A stretch of 22,922 bases of DNA. Source: Bacteroidota bacterium (GTDB taxonomy: Bacteria; Bacteroidota; Bacteroidia; Bacteroidales; VadinHA17). The stretch's first letter is position 1. Each line of letters begins with the position of its first letter. The notes beneath the pieces are model-generated. The model was not told where the DNA came from. It ran no database searches and worked only from the letters and a program-made list of their open reading frames with translations. Positions 14,295 through 22,725 of this stretch are shown in pieces. Location of the stretch: the NCBI GenBank assembly GCA_030611395.1, contig JAUWPX010000002.1, forward strand, positions 1-22,922, written 5' to 3'. The position numbers were made by a program, and so were the translations under genes.

Positions 14295-15251
14295 TCATTT
14301 ATCATATTCCATTGTAATTTTCGTGCCGTATGATCTGTCTTCCAGTTTTGTTGCTTCCGTGATAACGCTTTTCAAGCCACCTTTTTCAATAAACTGAAGG
14401 CAGGCCATGATCTTAGGAGCCATACTTCCCTTTGAAAACATACCTTCATTTAAATAGCGGACAGTGTCAGCATGATCCAGAAATTCTTTAATTTCCTGGT
14501 TCGGCTTCTTATAATTTATATATACAAACGGAACATCTGTAAGAATATAAAACTCATCAGCTTTGATCCTTGCTGCCAGTAATGAAGAAGCCAGGTCTTT
14601 ATCTATTACAGCTTCTACCGGTCTTATATTTTCCTTCTCATCAATATAAACAGGCACCCCTCCACCGCCGGAGGCAATTACAATATTTCCTTCCCTGGCA
14701 AGCTTTTCAATCACATCTTCATTCATTATTCCAACCGGGCGGGGCGATGGAACAACCCTTCTCCATCCACCTTCAGCTTTTACTTCTTCCTTGAATATCC
14801 AACCCTTTTTCTCTGTAAGATCATCGGCTTCCTGTTTGGAATATATCTTCCCTACTCTTTTCTGCGGATCCTGAAATGCAGGATCATTCTTATCTATCAT
14901 TACCTGGGTAACAATTGTAACAACATTCTTCTTTATGCCATGTTTCCTCATAACATTCCTGAATACCCTTTCAATCATGTATCCGATTCCCCCCTGTGAA
15001 TCAGCGACACAAATATCCAGAGGCATTTGAGCTATTCCATACATCTGTTCACCTGCATCATTTCTCATAAGTATATTACCAACCTGTGGACCGTTACCAT
15101 GGGATAATACAATATCATATCCCTCCTTTAACAAATAAACCAGATTCTCCAGCGTATCAGCCGTATTTTGTTCCTGTTCTATAATAGTACCCTCCTGATC
15201 TCTCCTGAGAAGCGCATTTCCACCTAAAGCAACAACAGCCAATTTGTTCAT
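14295..15251 (-). CDS. arcC: Carbamate kinase
   Basis: It transfers phosphate from carbamoyl phosphate to ADP, making ATP with release of ammonia and CO2: the last step of arginine, agmatine or allantoin fermentation. The 318-residue protein has the amino-acid-kinase fold motifs VALGGNALL at the N-terminus, VLSHGNGPQVG, SQGGIGYMIE, VIASGGGGVPV and a C-terminal SKGSMAPKI segment, all normal for ArcC. The ATG at 15249-15251 is preferred; the frame opens two codons further to a TTG at 15257. The OTC gene lies downstream on the same strand. No arginine deiminase or antiporter gene is in the window. Confidence 0.94.
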   Translation of the reverse strand: MNKLAVVALGGNALLRRDQEGTIIEQEQNTADTLENLVYLLKEGYDIVLSHGNGPQVGNILMRNDAGEQMYGIAQMPLDICVADSQGGIGYMIERVFRNVMRKHGIKKNVVTIVTQVMIDKNDPAFQDPQKRVGKIYSKQEADDLTEKKGWIFKEEVKAEGGWRRVVPSPRPVGIMNEDVIEKLAREGNIVIASGGGGVPVYIDEKENIRPVEAVIDKDLASSLLAARIKADEFYILTDVPFVYINYKKPNQEIKEFLDHADTVRYLNEGMFSKGSMAPKIMACLQFIEKGGLKSVITEATKLEDRSYGTKITMEYDK

Positions 15252-15285
15252 AATCAATTATTTAAATCCTATTGCCAGAGAAATA

Positions 15286-15293
15286 CAAAATTA
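15286..15293 (-). promoter_or_regulatory. Candidate -7 promoter element for carbamate kinase
   Basis: On the minus strand TAATTTTG fits TAnnTTTG and lies 34 bases before the ATG at 15251. No clear -33 TTG is seen at the usual distance. Confidence 0.35.
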
Positions 15294-15377
15294 CCAATTT
15301 TTTATAATTTAATGATATAATTGCTGTTGTTTCTACGAAAGAAACGTATTGCGGTGAAAAAAACTAACCGTAAAGGT

Positions 15378-15417
15378 CGTGAAGAGTTCACGCAAAGATC
15401 GCAAAGAAGGCGCAAAG
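15378..15417. repeat. Hairpin followed by CGCAAAG repeats
   Basis: CGTGAA (15378-15383) and TTCACG (15387-15392) pair around a 3-base loop. CGCAAAG follows at 15391-15397, 15400-15406 and 15411-15417. The block lies in the 260-base divergent gap between carbamate kinase and the next plus-strand gene, and its higher GC stands out against the A/T-rich surroundings. Confidence 0.6.
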
Positions 15418-15474
15418 TTGCTGTGTTAAGAGTTACGGGTTAATTATTTTTAACTGAAATCGTAAAACCGTAAA

Positions 15475-15482
15475 TAAATTTG
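15475..15482 (+). promoter_or_regulatory. Candidate -7 promoter element for the TTG-start lipoprotein
   Basis: TAAATTTG fits TAnnTTTG and lies 29 bases before the TTG start at 15512. The -33 region is weak. Confidence 0.4.
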
Positions 15483-15511
15483 TATATTGTCTTTTTAAAA
15501 ATTGAGTCTAA

Positions 15512-16219
15512 TTGGTACGATCATATAATTCACCACTTTTAATCAACAGGTTTATCGTAACAGTATTGCTGTTATCTCTTCTTTTGTTAAACTCCTGTCG
15601 TAAACATAATGAAAGAGAAGAAGGGGAAATTCTTTATACTATAACCTACCTGGATAACAAAATTCAGAACCTGCCGAGTCAGTCATTGCCTAAAGAACTG
15701 GTTATTAAATTCAAAGATGGTTATTATCTCAGCGACATTAGCGGAATGTTTGGTTATTTCAAAATTACAAATATTATAAATCACAGAAATTCATCTAATT
15801 TAACCTATCTACAGGTACTTGATAAAAAATATTATTACCAGGGTAAGATGAATGAATCATCCCCTGGGTTTAATAAAATGCCCGAAATGACAATCGAATA
15901 TGGAAATGAAGTAAAAAATATTTGTGGTTTTGAATGTAAACCTGCAATTATAAACTTTCCTTCATCAGATATGAAATCATTCACTGTTTATTATACCAAT
16001 GAAATACCCATAAAGAATCCTAATTCTTCAAATCCTTATATTAATATCGATGGTGTATTACTCGAATTCCATTTAAACCTTAGCAAAGTTGAAATGAAAC
16101 TTACTGCAAAAAGTGTTTCTTTCAAACAAATATCCTCAAAGGAATTCAAGGATAAGCCAAATTTCAAAAGAGTACCAAAAGAATTTATTACCACCGTACT
16201 TGACAAAATAATGGAATAG
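15512..16219 (+). CDS. Lipoprotein, DUF4412/GLPGLI-like, TTG start
   Basis: This 235-residue putative lipoprotein has a hydrophobic signal segment (FIVTVLLLSLLLLNSC) with the lipobox Cys at residue 29. The mature part is predicted beta-rich and contains NICGFECKPAIINF (Cys138, Cys142) followed by FTVYYTNEIPI, which resembles the 'IxGYxCKKA...VYYT' phrase of DUF4412 or GLPGLI-type Bacteroidota secreted proteins; the match is loose. No ATG or GTG precedes the lipobox, and a stop lies immediately before the TTG at 15512, so TTG is the only start that keeps the signal peptide. ftsK follows on the same strand after 110 bases. Function is unknown. Confidence 0.72.
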   Translation: MVRSYNSPLLINRFIVTVLLLSLLLLNSCRKHNEREEGEILYTITYLDNKIQNLPSQSLPKELVIKFKDGYYLSDISGMFGYFKITNIINHRNSSNLTYLQVLDKKYYYQGKMNESSPGFNKMPEMTIEYGNEVKNICGFECKPAIINFPSSDMKSFTVYYTNEIPIKNPNSSNPYINIDGVLLEFHLNLSKVEMKLTAKSVSFKQISSKEFKDKPNFKRVPKEFITTVLDKIME

Positions 16220-16226
16220 TTTTTTC

Positions 16227-16234
16227 TATCTTTG
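16227..16234 (+). promoter_or_regulatory. Candidate -7 promoter element for ftsK-lolA
   Basis: TATCTTTG fits TAnnTTTG and starts 7 bases after the preceding stop codon. TTGACA (16200-16205) lies upstream, but its TTG is 24 bases away, slightly long for this promoter type. The ATG of ftsK is at 16330. Confidence 0.35.
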
Positions 16235-16329
16235 GGCTTGTTAACTGTTAGCTTTTTGCTTTCGACTTTAAGTATAAAGCTTAATCTTTCTATTTAAGCA
16301 TAGAACCAAAAAAAAGAACCTGTTAAAGG

Positions 16330-18699
16330 ATGAAAAGGAAAAATAACTCAAAAAATAATATTAAAGTAAAATCAAACAAAAACAGGTTTGGAATTTTCAA
16401 AGACAACAGGGTAAAACTATTGTTTGGTCTTTTTCTTATTGGCTTTGCTTTTTTTCTCCTCCTGGCCTTTATTTCATTCTTTTTTTCCTGGAAAACCGAC
16501 CAGAGTTTTGAATGGTCATCAGCATTTTCCAATTCTGAAATCCGCGTTTTGAACTGGTCAGGCAAAACCGGTGCATATTTCTCAAATCTTCTTATTAATA
16601 AATGGTTTGGAATAGCTTCCTTTTTTATTCCCATTTTGCTGTTACTTATTGGCTTGCAAATGCTTAATTTAAAAATTCTTCCTCTGTGGAAAACAGTTAA
16701 GACAGGGCTTATTGCAATTATTCTGCTCTCGGTTATTCTTAGTTACATTTTTGGCGACTCCGGAGGCTATCTCGGTAGTGGATTAGGAGGCGGACACGGA
16801 TTCCTTATAAGTAACTGGCTTAATGCATTTCTTGGTAAAGCCGGTACCGGGTTTTTATTATTGTTTCTGCTTACAGCATTTCTTATTTTTTCATTTAGCG
16901 GTATTATGCACCTTTTCAAAAGAAAGGAAAAAGCAGGTGACGAGAATTCTGAAATTACAGGTTTTCCCGACATAATTAGTGACAATTATTCTGATGAAAC
17001 TAAACCTGGCAAATACAATACAGGAGAAGAAGAAAATGAATCGACACCATTTCAAATAAAAGATATTAATAAGGAGCAGAATGAAAACAAAAAGGAGACA
17101 AAACAGACAACTGATGATATTGAGTTAACAATTGAACAACGCAAATCATCAGAAGACGAAGAGCCAGGAGAAATAACCCCTCAACCCTACGACCCTGCAC
17201 TTGATCTGCCTTTATATAAAATACCCGGCACTGAACTGCTTGATGATTATGAATCAGCGAATTCTCATGTTTCAAAAGATGAGCTTATCAGCAACAAGAA
17301 TAAAATTGTTGAAACTCTTAGAAATTATAACATTGAGATTGACAAGATAAAAGCAACTATCGGTCCGACAGTAACTTTGTATGAAATCGTTCCGGCTCCG
17401 GGTATCCGTATTTCCAAAATCAGAAATCTTGAAGACGATATAGCCCTTAGTCTTGCTGCATTAGGAATTAGAATAATAGCACCAATTCCCGGAAGAGGAA
17501 CGATTGGCATTGAAGTCCCTAACCTGAATCCTGAGATTGTTTCGATGAAATCAATGCTCAATTCAAAAAAATTCAGGGAATCGGAATTTGAGTTATGTGT
17601 AGCTCTTGGTAAAACTATTTCTGATGAACCATATATTTTTGATCTGACCAGAATGCCTCACTTGTTGATCGCAGGTGCAACAGGCCAGGGGAAATCAGTT
17701 GGATTGAACGTTATAATTACTTCCCTGCTTTATAAAAAACATCCTTCCGAGATCAAATTTGTAATGATCGATCCGAAAAAGGTTGAACTTACTCTTTTTT
17801 CAAAAATTGAAAGGCATTTCCTGGCAAAGCTTCCCAATGATGAAGAACCTATTATTACAGATACACACAAAGTAATTAATACCCTGAATTCTCTTACAAT
17901 TGAAATGGATAACAGGTATGATTTACTAAAACTTGCACATGTTCGTAATATCCGCGAGTATACCGGCAAATTTAAAAGCAGGAAGCTTAACCCTGAAAAA
18001 GGTCATCGATATCTGCCTTATCTTGTTCTGGTTATTGATGAATTTGCCGACCTGATTATGACAGCAGGTAAAGAGATCGAAAACCCGCTTGCCCGCCTTG
18101 CTCAAATGGGAAGAGCTGTGGGATTGCACCTTGTTATTGCTACTCAAAGACCTACTACCAATATTATTACCGGAGTGATCAAAGCTAATTTCCCTGCAAG
18201 AATTGCATTCAGGGTTACATCAATGGTTGATTCCAGAACAATCCTGGACAGCCCGGGAGCCAATCAACTTATTGGACGCGGAGATATGCTGCTGTCAGCG
18301 GGAAGCGATTTAATAAGGATCCAATGTGCTTACCTGGATACTTCTGAAATTGAAAAGATAACAGAATATATCGGCTCTCAGAAAGGATATCCCACTGCAT
18401 TAATCCTGCCTGAATACACAAATGATAGTACCGGTGAACCGGGAGAAACGGATCTGTCCAAAAAAGATTCATATTTTGAAGAAGCTGCAAGATTAGTAGT
18501 TCTGCACCAACAAGGATCAACATCATTAATACAACGAAAACTTTCTATTGGCTACAACCGCGCCGGACGTATCATTGATCAGCTTGAGGCAGCCAGAATC
18601 GTCGGACCTTTCGAGGGTAGTAAGGCAAGGCAGGTACTAATCACTGATGAATACAGTCTGGAACAATTTTTGAGGAATCTTGAACAAAACGAAGAATAA
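16330..18699 (+). CDS. ftsK: FtsK/SpoIIIE DNA translocase
   Basis: ATP-driven DNA pump at the division septum that clears and sorts chromosome ends. The protein has 789 residues. Four or more N-terminal membrane helices span about residues 28-200 and are followed by an acidic linker (about 200-290, rich in Glu, Lys and Thr) that is short compared with E. coli. The alpha and beta motor domains follow, with Walker A GATGQGKS at 449-456, the preceding RMPHLLIAG, Walker B LVIDEFADL around 570, and ATQRPTTNIITG-IKANFPARIAFRV. The C-terminal winged-helix gamma domain (about 715-789) has STSLIQRKLSIGYNRAGRII. lolA starts 14 bases after the stop, a usual Bacteroidota pairing. Confidence 0.95.
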   Translation: MKRKNNSKNNIKVKSNKNRFGIFKDNRVKLLFGLFLIGFAFFLLLAFISFFFSWKTDQSFEWSSAFSNSEIRVLNWSGKTGAYFSNLLINKWFGIASFFIPILLLLIGLQMLNLKILPLWKTVKTGLIAIILLSVILSYIFGDSGGYLGSGLGGGHGFLISNWLNAFLGKAGTGFLLLFLLTAFLIFSFSGIMHLFKRKEKAGDENSEITGFPDIISDNYSDETKPGKYNTGEEENESTPFQIKDINKEQNENKKETKQTTDDIELTIEQRKSSEDEEPGEITPQPYDPALDLPLYKIPGTELLDDYESANSHVSKDELISNKNKIVETLRNYNIEIDKIKATIGPTVTLYEIVPAPGIRISKIRNLEDDIALSLAALGIRIIAPIPGRGTIGIEVPNLNPEIVSMKSMLNSKKFRESEFELCVALGKTISDEPYIFDLTRMPHLLIAGATGQGKSVGLNVIITSLLYKKHPSEIKFVMIDPKKVELTLFSKIERHFLAKLPNDEEPIITDTHKVINTLNSLTIEMDNRYDLLKLAHVRNIREYTGKFKSRKLNPEKGHRYLPYLVLVIDEFADLIMTAGKEIENPLARLAQMGRAVGLHLVIATQRPTTNIITGVIKANFPARIAFRVTSMVDSRTILDSPGANQLIGRGDMLLSAGSDLIRIQCAYLDTSEIEKITEYIGSQKGYPTALILPEYTNDSTGEPGETDLSKKDSYFEEAARLVVLHQQGSTSLIQRKLSIGYNRAGRIIDQLEAARIVGPFEGSKARQVLITDEYSLEQFLRNLEQNEE

Positions 18700-18713
18700 G
18701 GTTTAAAAGAAAA

Positions 18714-19367
18714 ATGAAAAATATATTAATATTCTTTACTTATATATTCCTGCTCACGCCATCAAATGCACAACAGGATACACAAGCCGGTGTTATACTT
18801 GATAAGGTTGCTGAGAAAAACAAGTCATTTCAATCAATAAAAGCATCATTTCAACTAACTGTTATTGATTTGCAACAAGACTCAAAAGAGGTGTTTGATG
18901 GTAACATTGCAATGAAGGAAGGCATGTTCAAACTCGAATTATTGGATAATATTACATTTTATGACAAGACTACAGTATGGAATTATATACCTGATGTTCA
19001 GGAAGTAAATATCAATGCTGCGGAAGATGTTGACATCGGGAACTCATTCCTTACAAATCCTGCCAGCCTTTTTACCATGTATAAAGAAGATTATAAATAC
19101 AGGTTAATCGGAGAAAAAAACATTGAAAAAGAAATCCAATATTTTATTGATCTTGTTCCAAAAGAACGGAACTCGGAATACTCATCAATAAAACTCCTTA
19201 TCAGTAAAAATGATCTGTCACTGCAATCAGCTACATTCATGGGCAAAGATGGCATTCACTACATAATCAAAATCATCCGGTTTGAACATGATATTAAATT
19301 AGAGGATTCATACTTCCGTTTCAATCCCGCAAAATACCCTGATGTAGAGGTAATTGATTTAAGATAA
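18714..19367 (+). CDS. lolA: LolA-like outer-membrane lipoprotein carrier
   Basis: Periplasmic chaperone that carries lipoproteins from the LolCDE machinery to the outer membrane. The 217-residue protein begins with a signal peptide (MKNILIFFTYIFLL, likely cut after SNA near residue 19). The mature part shows the LolA pattern: FQSIKASFQLTVID, GNIAMKEGMFKLEL, TVWNYIPDVQEVNINA and NPASLFTMY. A LolB-like insertion is not obvious. It lies 14 bases after ftsK, so the two are co-transcribed. Confidence 0.9.
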   Translation: MKNILIFFTYIFLLTPSNAQQDTQAGVILDKVAEKNKSFQSIKASFQLTVIDLQQDSKEVFDGNIAMKEGMFKLELLDNITFYDKTTVWNYIPDVQEVNINAAEDVDIGNSFLTNPASLFTMYKEDYKYRLIGEKNIEKEIQYFIDLVPKERNSEYSSIKLLISKNDLSLQSATFMGKDGIHYIIKIIRFEHDIKLEDSYFRFNPAKYPDVEVIDLR

Positions 19368-19374
19368 AAGAAGA

Positions 19375-19416
19375 GAATAATGAATAATGAATATTGAATT
19401 TCGAATAATGAATTAA
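19375..19416 (+). repeat. 7-base GAATnnT tandem repeat after lolA
   Basis: Six units of 7 bases of GAATAAT type run from 19375 to 19416, starting 7 bases after the lolA stop. Five of the units are GAATAAT or differ from it by one to three bases. Confidence 0.85.
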
Positions 19417-19476
19417 AGAAGATTATGAAAGTTTATTTGTAAGATGTCCGGGATCACCTCAAATAGACCCGTTCTA

Positions 19477-19513
19477 AACTTCTCAACTTATAAACTCTTC
19501 AACTTTTCGACTT
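19477..19513 (+). repeat. AACTTnTC irregular repeats beside the HD protein stop
   Basis: Four to five irregular 8-9-base units of AACTTCTC / AACTTTTCG type end directly at the stop codon (19514-19516) of the minus-strand HD-domain gene. Confidence 0.7.
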
Positions 19514-21667
19514 TTATCTTTCTTCCTTTGGATACTCTATACGCGCATGATAAATATTAGTCAGCCGTTTTTTAAATGTTTCCTTTATCAGTTTTATATC
19601 ATTGAATGTAATGGGAGCTTCCGTAAATTGTTCATCTTCGATCTGTTGTCTTATAATATCTTCAACCAGGTCATTTATGTTATCTTCTGTATATACTTTC
19701 AGACTACGTGAAGCTGCTTCAACCGAATCCGCCATCATCAGTATAGCTGTTTCTTTTGTGGAAGGTTTTGGACCGGGATAGGTAAATTTCTCTCCTTCTG
19801 TAACATTATGAGGATACTTGCCGATATATGACCGGTAGAAATACTGAACTTTTGTTGTACCATGATGAGTACGGATAAAATCTATTACTTGCTTTGGAAG
19901 ATTATTTTTCCTGGCAAGTTCAACTCCTCTTTCCACATGATTGATAATAATCTCTGCGCTTTCACTAAGCTCCATTCTTTCGTGTGGATTGAAATTATCA
20001 GTTTGATTCTCAATAAAATACTCATGCCTGTACATCTTCCCAATATCATGGTACAAAGCACCGGTCCTGAGTAATAATGCATTACCACCTATAATACGGA
20101 CAGCTTCTTCAGCAAGATTGGCAACCTGCATGGAATGCTGGAAGGTTCCCGGTGCTTTTGCTCCAAACTTACGTAATAATGGTTGATTTGTATCTGAGAG
20201 TTCAAGGAGTGTTGCATCAGATAAGAAACCAAACAGTTTCTCGAAGATATATATTGAAGGAAGAGTTAAAAGGATTAATGCTGAGTTTCCGGCAAACCAG
20301 GCATAATTAATCCACTCCAGATTCTTTATACTGGTCTCTTGTATTATTCCTATGCCTGCATACACCAAACCATAACTAAGAAAAATGAGTAAAGCAGTAA
20401 GGAAAAACTGGCCTCTCCGATAAGTATTGGTAAGACTGAATATAGCAACAATCCCTGCAATAACATTCAGAAAAACAAATTCAAAAGAATTTGGCACAAA
20501 AAAACCAACCACAAGAATGATTACCAGATGAATAAAAAGAGCAAGACGTGCATCATAAAACGTACGGATAATAATAGGTACAAATACAAACGGAATGAAA
20601 TAGAAGCTAACTGCACCGGTTTTGTAAACAATACTTGAAATAAAAACAAAAAGAACCACCAGCAATAGTATGAATAATGTCCTTATATTGCTATCAAGGA
20701 TTTCGCTTCTAAAATGCAGTAAAAACAAGTACAGCATCAGAATTGATGCGATCACTAACAAAGAACTTCCCAGCAATTTAAGGTAGTAGTTTGATGGTGA
20801 TCCCAACCGTGATTCGTGTTCCTGTCGTAATGATTCCAATATCCTGAATTTCGAATTACTAACAACTTCTCCTTTCGAGATAATCAACTGGTTAGCCTGA
20901 ACCATGCCCAGGGTAACTGATATTTCATTTACCAGACTCTCTTTTACTTTCGTGGATGTTTCTTCATCATAGAACAAATTCGGCCACACAAAATTTGATA
21001 AATTCAGTTCATCAAAAAATACAATATCCACAGGATTATTCCCATTCTCCTCCCTCACTATAAATGTATTGATCTCACTTACAATATATTCGTATGCCCG
21101 CTTAAGTGTGTACACATCCGTGTATTCAGCCTGTTCGGCTATATTGCCTTTTAGAATGACAATAAACCTTCCTTCATCTCTTACTCTCTCAAGAATATCA
21201 CTCACCTCAACAATTCCTGTTAAATAAAGATTTTCTAAAATATCAGAAGTAAAAGACAGATATCTGTTTTTTGTTTCTTCCAATCTTCGGTAATAAATTC
21301 TGTTCGTTTCAGCTCCTTCAATCAGATTGTAGTGCTCAGATAGAAAATTTATCCATCTATGGTCAAATGCTTTACGAAAATCATTCATTTTTGAAATAAC
21401 AACAGAACTATCATAACGAAAATATGGATTGAAGTCAGCAATAATACTATCCCGTTCAGCATTTAACCGGCTTTCTAACTTGTAAATCGGAAAATCATAA
21501 TTAGCATACAGATCTTCATGCATCCATGGCTTTCCTTTCTGATATTCATATCGGAATTTACCTTCCCTGGGGAAAAAAAATGTTACTATAATAATGGTTA
21601 GTAAGAAAAGTCCGGCCTGGAAAATTATCTTCTTGTTATTCCTGAAAAAAATAAAAAATTTCCTCAT
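19514..21667 (-). CDS. 7TM-HD phosphodiesterase, PgpH-like
   Basis: Membrane protein of 717 residues. One N-terminal helix (about 13-32) is followed by an extracytoplasmic domain (about 35-295) of the 7TMR-HDED type, about seven helices (about 298-478), and a cytoplasmic HD domain. The HD metal ligands look complete: His511 in TFQHSMQVANLAE, His540-Asp541 in LYHDIGKM, His577 in INHVERG, His601-His602 in THHGTT, and Asp647 in MMADSVEAASRSL. In Firmicutes this architecture (PgpH) hydrolyses c-di-AMP; the substrate here is inferred from that. The ATG at 21665-21667 gives a normal N-terminus. It is convergent with lolA and divergent from the NlpC gene. Confidence 0.9.
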   Translation of the reverse strand: MRKFFIFFRNNKKIIFQAGLFLLTIIIVTFFFPREGKFRYEYQKGKPWMHEDLYANYDFPIYKLESRLNAERDSIIADFNPYFRYDSSVVISKMNDFRKAFDHRWINFLSEHYNLIEGAETNRIYYRRLEETKNRYLSFTSDILENLYLTGIVEVSDILERVRDEGRFIVILKGNIAEQAEYTDVYTLKRAYEYIVSEINTFIVREENGNNPVDIVFFDELNLSNFVWPNLFYDEETSTKVKESLVNEISVTLGMVQANQLIISKGEVVSNSKFRILESLRQEHESRLGSPSNYYLKLLGSSLLVIASILMLYLFLLHFRSEILDSNIRTLFILLLVVLFVFISSIVYKTGAVSFYFIPFVFVPIIIRTFYDARLALFIHLVIILVVGFFVPNSFEFVFLNVIAGIVAIFSLTNTYRRGQFFLTALLIFLSYGLVYAGIGIIQETSIKNLEWINYAWFAGNSALILLTLPSIYIFEKLFGFLSDATLLELSDTNQPLLRKFGAKAPGTFQHSMQVANLAEEAVRIIGGNALLLRTGALYHDIGKMYRHEYFIENQTDNFNPHERMELSESAEIIINHVERGVELARKNNLPKQVIDFIRTHHGTTKVQYFYRSYIGKYPHNVTEGEKFTYPGPKPSTKETAILMMADSVEAASRSLKVYTEDNINDLVEDIIRQQIEDEQFTEAPITFNDIKLIKETFKKRLTNIYHARIEYPKEER

Positions 21668-21814
21668 AGGATCTGCTGATTAATTTAAGAACATAGTTTC
21701 GCAAAGTAATTAAAAAGGTTAATACTATTCAAATGAAACTGCTAAATTTAAATGATTATGGAATACGAACCCTTACCTATCACCAATCTTCCAATACAAT
21801 TAAATAAGATTTTT

Positions 21815-21822
21815 TACCTTTG
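21815..21822 (+). promoter_or_regulatory. Candidate -7 promoter element for the NlpC/P60 gene
   Basis: TACCTTTG fits TAnnTTTG and lies 35 bases before the ATG at 21857. No good -33 TTG is seen. Confidence 0.4.
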
Positions 21823-21856
21823 ATCAAATAATTTTTAAAACACAACAACCCGGATC

Positions 21857-22642
21857 ATGAATTTTGGTGTATCAGAGTTTAGTATTGTCCAGGTACGGAA
21901 AGACCCTTCTCATCGTACTGAAATGTCAACGCAGATATTGTTTGGAGAAAGGTTCAGGATTATTGACATAATAAAAGGATGGGCATATATTGAACTGCTG
22001 TTTGATGGTTCTTTTGGCTGGGTGGAAAACAGCTCAATAAAAGAGTTAAACATAGAAGAATACAGCTTATTAACTGATAATGTGCCCGTTATCCTTCCCG
22101 GAATATCTGTTGCTCAAAGCATAAACCTGCCCCTGTTATCCAAAATAACCCTTATGCCGGGAAGTGAAATATTTGGTTTATCAAGCAAAATGGATGAATT
22201 TAGTTTCGTTGGAAAAAACTATAAACTGGATCATCCCGTAGAAATAAAATCAGGAACTAACAGAGATAGTATTATTGATACAGCTAAAACATACATGAAC
22301 AGCCCCTGCCTTTGGGGTGGAAAATCACCCTGTGGAACTGACTGCGCAGGATTTGTTCAAATGGTTTATAAAATAAACGGAATATCTCTGCCACGTGATG
22401 TCTGGCAGCAACCGGGAAAAGGAATAACCCTGAGTTTTGTTGAAGAGGCACAACCAGGAGATCTTGCTTTTTTCGATGATGACCGGAGTCAGATTAATCA
22501 TGTTGGACTTCTTCTTGAAAAAAACCGGATAATCCACGCTTCAGATACTGTAAGAATTGACAAATTTGATCACCAGGGTATCTACAGGGAAGAGTCTGGT
22601 CAATATACTCATAAGTTGCGAGTGGTAAAGAGGATATTGTAA
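21857..22642 (+). CDS. NlpC/P60 (C40) peptidase with SH3-like N-terminus
   Basis: Likely gamma-D-glutamyl-L-amino-acid endopeptidase that acts on cell-wall peptides, 261 residues. The N-terminal 120 residues form one or two bacterial SH3-like domains (IVQVRKDPSHRTEMSTQILFG, then GWAYIELLFDGSFGWVENS). The catalytic domain starts near 135 and shows the catalytic Cys163 in GTDCAGFVQMVY, His215 in INHVGLLL and His227 in RIIHASD; CLWGGKSPCG and LPRDVWQQ also match the family. No signal peptide is visible, so it may work in the cytoplasm on recycled murein peptides, as YkfC-type enzymes do (inference). A -7 element lies at 21815-21822. Confidence 0.9.
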   Translation: MNFGVSEFSIVQVRKDPSHRTEMSTQILFGERFRIIDIIKGWAYIELLFDGSFGWVENSSIKELNIEEYSLLTDNVPVILPGISVAQSINLPLLSKITLMPGSEIFGLSSKMDEFSFVGKNYKLDHPVEIKSGTNRDSIIDTAKTYMNSPCLWGGKSPCGTDCAGFVQMVYKINGISLPRDVWQQPGKGITLSFVEEAQPGDLAFFDDDRSQINHVGLLLEKNRIIHASDTVRIDKFDHQGIYREESGQYTHKLRVVKRIL

Positions 22643-22661
22643 GTAAGCTGAGGTCGAAGAG

Positions 22662-22697
22662 TCAAAAAAAAGAGGAGCAAATCACAGTTCACTCCTC
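22662..22697 (-). terminator. Hairpin terminator of the edge gene (minus strand)
   Basis: GAGGAG (22672-22677) and CTCCTC (22692-22697) form a 6-base stem around a 14-base loop. Read on the minus strand the hairpin is followed by a run of T (the A-run at 22664-22671). It lies between two convergent stops, 28 bases after the minus-strand stop. Confidence 0.65.
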
Positions 22698-22725
22698 CTT
22701 TAATACTAATAGTTATAATTTGATT

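Noticed and set aside
16323..16634. 103-codon minus-strand frame opposite the start of ftsK
   Set aside because: It lies wholly over the ftsK N-terminus and ends in a run of hydrophobic residues that mirrors the A/T-rich membrane helices.
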